This document shows positions 7,584 through 10,000 of a DNA stretch of 10,000 bases, in pieces. Every line of letters begins with the position of its first letter. Position 1 is the first letter of the stretch. The stretch spans positions 1 through 10,000 of the forward strand of contig JAIWOG010000036.1 in assembly GCA_020217035.1 (NCBI GenBank), read 5' to 3'. The translations under genes and the position numbers were made by a program. This DNA is from Magnetospirillum sp. (lineage in GTDB: Bacteria; Pseudomonadota; Alphaproteobacteria; Rhodospirillales; Magnetospirillaceae). The notes below the pieces were generated by a model. It had not been told where the DNA came from, did no database searches, and saw nothing but the letters and a program-made list of their open reading frames with translations.

Positions 7584-8918
7584 TCACATCCCCGGCTGGG
7601 CGAAGCTGGTGGGCGCCGGGGCGATGTCGGTCAGGCCGGACTTGGCGATCTGACGCACCGCCAACCCGCGGTCGGAAGTGCCGTCGGGGCGCAGGCGAAA
7701 CAAGCCGTCGACGCCGGCGAAGCCGCCGGGATTGGTCAGCGTCGCCGCCGAGTAATCCAGGTTTTGCCGCACCAGGGTCGCCGCCAAGGCGGTGGCGTCA
7801 TAGGCCAGGGAAGCGCGCAGCGTGCCGGCGCGCGGCGGACGGCTGCCGAAGGCACTGGCATAGCGGCGTTCGAATTCAGCGTAGGACTCGGCGGAAGGTG
7901 CGGCGAACCACGCACCCTGCAAGGACGGTTCGGCGGCCAGACGCGGGTCGTCCCACAACATGGTGCCCAGGATCGGGGTCTTGTCGATGTCCACCTCGAA
8001 ATAGGTGACCAACGACGACACTGTCCGCAGCCGCGTTCCTTCGTCGGCGATCATCACCGCGTCGAAGGGCGGCGGCGGCACCGGGCTGGCGTCCTTCTTG
8101 TCGCGGCCACGGGTGCGGGCATCGGATTCGGTGAAACGCCGGACCTGCTGGCTGATATCCTTGGCCTGGGGGTCGTAATATTCCACCTTGGTCACCTGGC
8201 CGCCCAATTGCGGCACCACGCTGCGGAAAGCTTCCGCCACCGCCTGGCCGTATTCGTCCGACCGCGCCAACAGGGCGAAACGCTGCTTGCCCTGGTCGCG
8301 GGCATGGGTCACCACCCGCCTGATCTGCGATTCCGGCAGGAACCCCAGGCTATAGACGCCCTGGCCCAGCACCGTGCGGTCGGTGGTGAAGCTGAGCAAC
8401 GGGATGCCCCATTGCCGGGCCTGGGGCGCCACCGCCTTGACCTCGGGCGAGAACACCGGCCCCAGGATGATGTCGGCGCCTTGGATGCGGGCTTGCTCCA
8501 GCGCCAGCAGCGCCCCTTCCGGCGTGCCCTTGGTATCCAGCGGGATCAGGTTCAACCGTGGGTCGGCCACGTCGAACAGCGCCAGTTGCGCGGCGTTGGA
8601 CATGGCCTGGCCCCAGGCGGCATAAGGACCGGACAGCGGCGCCAGCAACACGGCGCGGATCTCGTCGCGACCGACGAAGCTGGTGGTGGGCGCCGGCAGC
8701 GGGGGTGGCGGGGCCGCCTGAACCGCCGGAGCCGGAGCCGGAGCCGGCGGCGAAGTGGGAACGGGAAGCTGGACCTGCGGCCGGGTTTGCGGCGCGGGCG
8801 GCGATGCCGTCTGCTGGGCGGGCTTGGTTCCATTCATCCAGGGTGGTAAGTCTGTCTGCGCACACGCGCTTAACAGCAGGGCCGACATGAATGGCAAGGC
8901 AGCGACAAGACGACGCAC
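7584..8918 (-). CDS. LpoA-like penicillin-binding-protein activator, outer-membrane lipoprotein with type 1 periplasmic binding fold
   Basis: Probable lipoprotein of 444 residues. The signal peptide ends in lipobox LSAC with the lipidated Cys at 19; +2 is Ala, which favours the outer membrane. Residues about 33-80 are a Pro/Ala-rich linker (PAPAPAP, PPPPLPAP). From about 86 to 435 there is a Leu/Ile/Val-binding-protein-like fold: VLLAPLSGPYAAWGQAM, ADIILGPVFSPEV, GIPLLSFTTD, FALLARSDEYGQ, PILGTMLWDDP, GAWFAAP and SLAYDATALAA. A charged, Pro-rich loop (about 263-285) interrupts it. In E. coli, LpoA has the same C-terminal fold and activates PBP1A, but its N-terminal TPR part is missing here. 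GTG 8918 has GGAGA (8925-8929) six bases upstream. The rsmI divergence supports the call. A solute-binding role in transport is less likely because of the anchor, linker and lack of ABC genes. Confidence 0.82.
   Translation of the reverse strand: MRRLVAALPFMSALLLSACAQTDLPPWMNGTKPAQQTASPPAPQTRPQVQLPVPTSPPAPAPAPAVQAAPPPPLPAPTTSFVGRDEIRAVLLAPLSGPYAAWGQAMSNAAQLALFDVADPRLNLIPLDTKGTPEGALLALEQARIQGADIILGPVFSPEVKAVAPQARQWGIPLLSFTTDRTVLGQGVYSLGFLPESQIRRVVTHARDQGKQRFALLARSDEYGQAVAEAFRSVVPQLGGQVTKVEYYDPQAKDISQQVRRFTESDARTRGRDKKDASPVPPPPFDAVMIADEGTRLRTVSSLVTYFEVDIDKTPILGTMLWDDPRLAAEPSLQGAWFAAPSAESYAEFERRYASAFGSRPPRAGTLRASLAYDATALAATLVRQNLDYSAATLTNPGGFAGVDGLFRLRPDGTSDRGLAVRQIAKSGLTDIAPAPTSFAQPGM
8725..8742. 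repeat. Three-unit GCCGGA tandem repeat in the proline linker
   Basis: GCCGGA is repeated three times without change, followed by a near copy, GCCGGC. On the coding (minus) strand it encodes the Pro-Ala steps at residues 59-64 of the LpoA-like lipoprotein. Gain or loss of a unit would keep the frame and change the linker by two residues. Confidence 0.7.
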
Positions 8919-8938
8919 CGCAAATCTCCGATCCGGCG

Positions 8939-9826
8939 ATGGATTGCGACCCCGAGGGTAGACATTTGCGCCCGCGAAGTAAACCGGCGCCCGGCCTTTA
9001 TCTGGTCGCCACCCCCATCGGCAACATGGGTGACATCACCTTTCGCGCCGTCGAGACCCTGCGCACCGCCGATTGCGTCGCCTGCGAGGACACCCGCGTC
9101 ACCGGCAAGTTGATGACCCGGCTGGGGCTGGACCGGCCGCTGTTTTCCTATCACGAACACAACGCGGAAAAAGCCGGCCCCGAACTTGTGGCCCGGCTGA
9201 AACAGGGTGCCATCGTCGCCCTGGTGTCCGACGCCGGCACCCCCCTGGTTTCCGATCCCGGCTATCGTCTGGTGCAGGCTTGCGTCGCCGAGGGCATCGC
9301 GGTGACCGCCCTTCCCGGCGCCTCGGCGGCCTTGACCGCCCTGCAATTGTCGGGCTTGCCCACCGACCGTTTCCTGTTCGCCGGCTTCCTGCCCAACAAG
9401 GCCACGGCACGGCGCACCGCACTTCGCGAATTGGCCGACGTCCCCGCCACCTTGGTGTTCTACGAATCCCCCAACCGTCTGGGCGAATCCCTGGCGGACA
9501 TGGTGGCGGTCTTAGGCGACCGCGACGCGGCGGTGGCACGCGAATTGACCAAGCTGCACGAGGAAGTGGCCCGCGGCGACCTGTTCTCCCTGGCCGCCCG
9601 CTATGCCGACAGCCCCCCCAAGGGTGAAGTGGTGGTGGTGGTCGCCCCCCCAAGCGCCGGCCCGGCACCCAGCGAAGCCGATCTGGAAAGCCGTTTGCGG
9701 GCGGCGGTGGCAGGCGGCGCCCGGATCAAGGACGCCGCCGCCCTGGTCGCCGCCGAGACCGGTTTTCCCCGTCGCGACGTCTACGCCCTGGCGCTGAAGC
9801 TGTTCCGCATGGGCGACAACGGATGA
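8939..9826 (+). CDS. rsmI: 16S rRNA (cytidine(1402)-2'-O)-methyltransferase RsmI
   Basis: SAM-dependent methyltransferase that puts the 2'-O-methyl on C1402 of 16S rRNA in the decoding centre. The tetrapyrrole-methylase fold is clear: LYLVATPIGNMGDIT (20-34), CEDTRVTGKLM, SYHEHN, the SAM-loop block VSDAGTPLVSDPG (S97 to G108), ALPGASAALTALQLSGLP, FAGFLP, FYESPNRL, ARELTKLHEE and GEVVVVV. The start is uncertain. ATG 8939 gives 295 residues but has no clear ribosome site. TTG 8966 gives 286 residues, the E. coli length, and has GAGGG (8954-8958) seven bases upstream. ATG 8891 would overlap the divergent lipoprotein gene. All conserved sequence begins after 8990, so function is not affected. Its stop overlaps yraN by ATGA, so they form an operon. 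Confidence 0.95.
   Translation: MDCDPEGRHLRPRSKPAPGLYLVATPIGNMGDITFRAVETLRTADCVACEDTRVTGKLMTRLGLDRPLFSYHEHNAEKAGPELVARLKQGAIVALVSDAGTPLVSDPGYRLVQACVAEGIAVTALPGASAALTALQLSGLPTDRFLFAGFLPNKATARRTALRELADVPATLVFYESPNRLGESLADMVAVLGDRDAAVARELTKLHEEVARGDLFSLAARYADSPPKGEVVVVVAPPSAGPAPSEADLESRLRAAVAGGARIKDAAALVAAETGFPRRDVYALALKLFRMGDNG
8955..8983 (-). promoter_or_regulatory. Possible promoter of the LpoA-like gene
   Basis: On the minus strand, TTTACT (8983-8978, 4 of 6 to TTGACA) is followed after 17 bp by TACCCT (8960-8955, 3 of 6 to TATAAT). Transcription would start near 8948, about 30 nt before the GTG at 8918. The match is modest, and the site lies within the first codons of rsmI if that gene begins at ATG 8939. 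Confidence 0.3.
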
Positions 9827-10000
9827 GCGCCAACAGCCGCACCGGCAAGCGGGCCGAAATCATGGCGGCCTGGTGGTTGCGGCTGAAGGGCTACGCCATC
9901 CTGGCGCGGGGCTGGACCAACCGGCGCGGCAGCGGCGCCGGCGAAATCGACATCGTCGCCAAGCGAGGACGCTTGCTGGTGTTCGTCGAGGTCAAGGCGC
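9823..10000 (+). CDS. yraN: YraN family (UPF0102) endonuclease-like protein, N-terminal part (cut by window end)
   Basis: The first 59 residues of a small protein are visible; the family is usually about 120 residues. They show the family pattern: TGKRAEIMAAWWL with E12, KGYAILARGW, GEIDIVAKRG (40-49) and LVFVEVKA. D43, E56 and K58 fit the metal-binding core of a PD-(D/E)XK nuclease-like fold; the biochemical role of the family is not settled, and links to recombination or repair have been suggested from the fold. ATG 9823 overlaps the rsmI stop in ATGA, so translation is probably coupled. In E. coli yraN lies beside lpoA and rsmI as well, which supports the call. The rest of the gene lies outside the window. 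Confidence 0.93.
   Translation, partial: MSANSRTGKRAEIMAAWWLRLKGYAILARGWTNRRGSGAGEIDIVAKRGRLLVFVEVKA

Noticed and set aside
8700..8840. GC-rich, repetitive stretch that might be a mobile-element end or repeat array
   Set aside because: It is explained by Pro/Ala codons of the lipoprotein linker; there are no terminal inverted repeats, target duplications or transposase.
7764..8849. 361-codon plus-strand frame opposite the LpoA-like gene
   Set aside because: The opposite strand encodes a protein with lipobox, linker and binding-protein fold. This frame is Arg/Gly/His-rich with no motif or start signal.
1..10000. Possible new defence, secretion or mobile system
   Set aside because: Every complete gene belongs to a known family, order fits ordinary alphaproteobacterial neighbourhoods, base use is even, and no nuclease-helicase pairs, toxin-antitoxin pairs, integrase or repeat arrays are seen.

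Overview
The window is a gene-dense, GC-rich stretch of a bacterial chromosome, by protein character an alphaproteobacterium. A Rhodospirillales member such as Magnetospirillum is plausible, but that is inferred from protein style and gene order, not from a database match. It holds ten genes: eight complete and one cut at each edge. There are no tRNA or rRNA genes, no CRISPR array, no transposase or insertion sequence, and no non-coding stretch longer than about 130 bp. All genes share the same GC-rich codon style, and nothing points to recent transfer.

Layout. 1-363 (+) is the 3' end of a GT4-type glycosyltransferase. 437-2017 (+) is purH, the bifunctional enzyme for the last two steps of IMP synthesis. 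Facing it is a secreted PQQ-type sugar (sorbosone-like) dehydrogenase (2104-3279, -). Next comes the heat-shock pair hrcA-grpE (4994 to 3333, -), with a good sigma70-like promoter ahead of it and a textbook intrinsic terminator behind it. That terminator ends only 18 bp before the dehydrogenase start codon. Divergent from hrcA is a tightly packed operon, rph-rdgB-hemW (5123-7583, +), with overlapping or nearly overlapping starts and stops. It covers 3' trimming of tRNA, removal of non-canonical purine NTPs, and a radical-SAM heme chaperone. Convergent with hemW and touching it stop to stop is a lipoprotein with a periplasmic-binding-protein fold, related to the penicillin-binding-protein activator LpoA (7584-8918, -). 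Divergent from that are rsmI (16S rRNA 2'-O-methylation) and yraN (9823 onward, cut by the window end), joined by an ATGA overlap.

How the genes relate. Most are housekeeping functions: purine synthesis and nucleotide-pool cleaning, RNA maturation and modification, chaperone control, and cell-envelope upkeep. The LpoA-like/rsmI/yraN cluster recalls the Escherichia coli yraL-yraM-yraN neighbourhood, where rsmI is also divergent from lpoA, and this supports the LpoA-like call.

I found no evidence of an undescribed system. The points worth a second look are local: a terminator pressed against the dehydrogenase gene, an LpoA relative without the N-terminal TPR part and with a long proline linker, a probable hrcA start well inside the longest ORF, convergent genes with no spacer, and an inverted repeat built over the purH stop codon.
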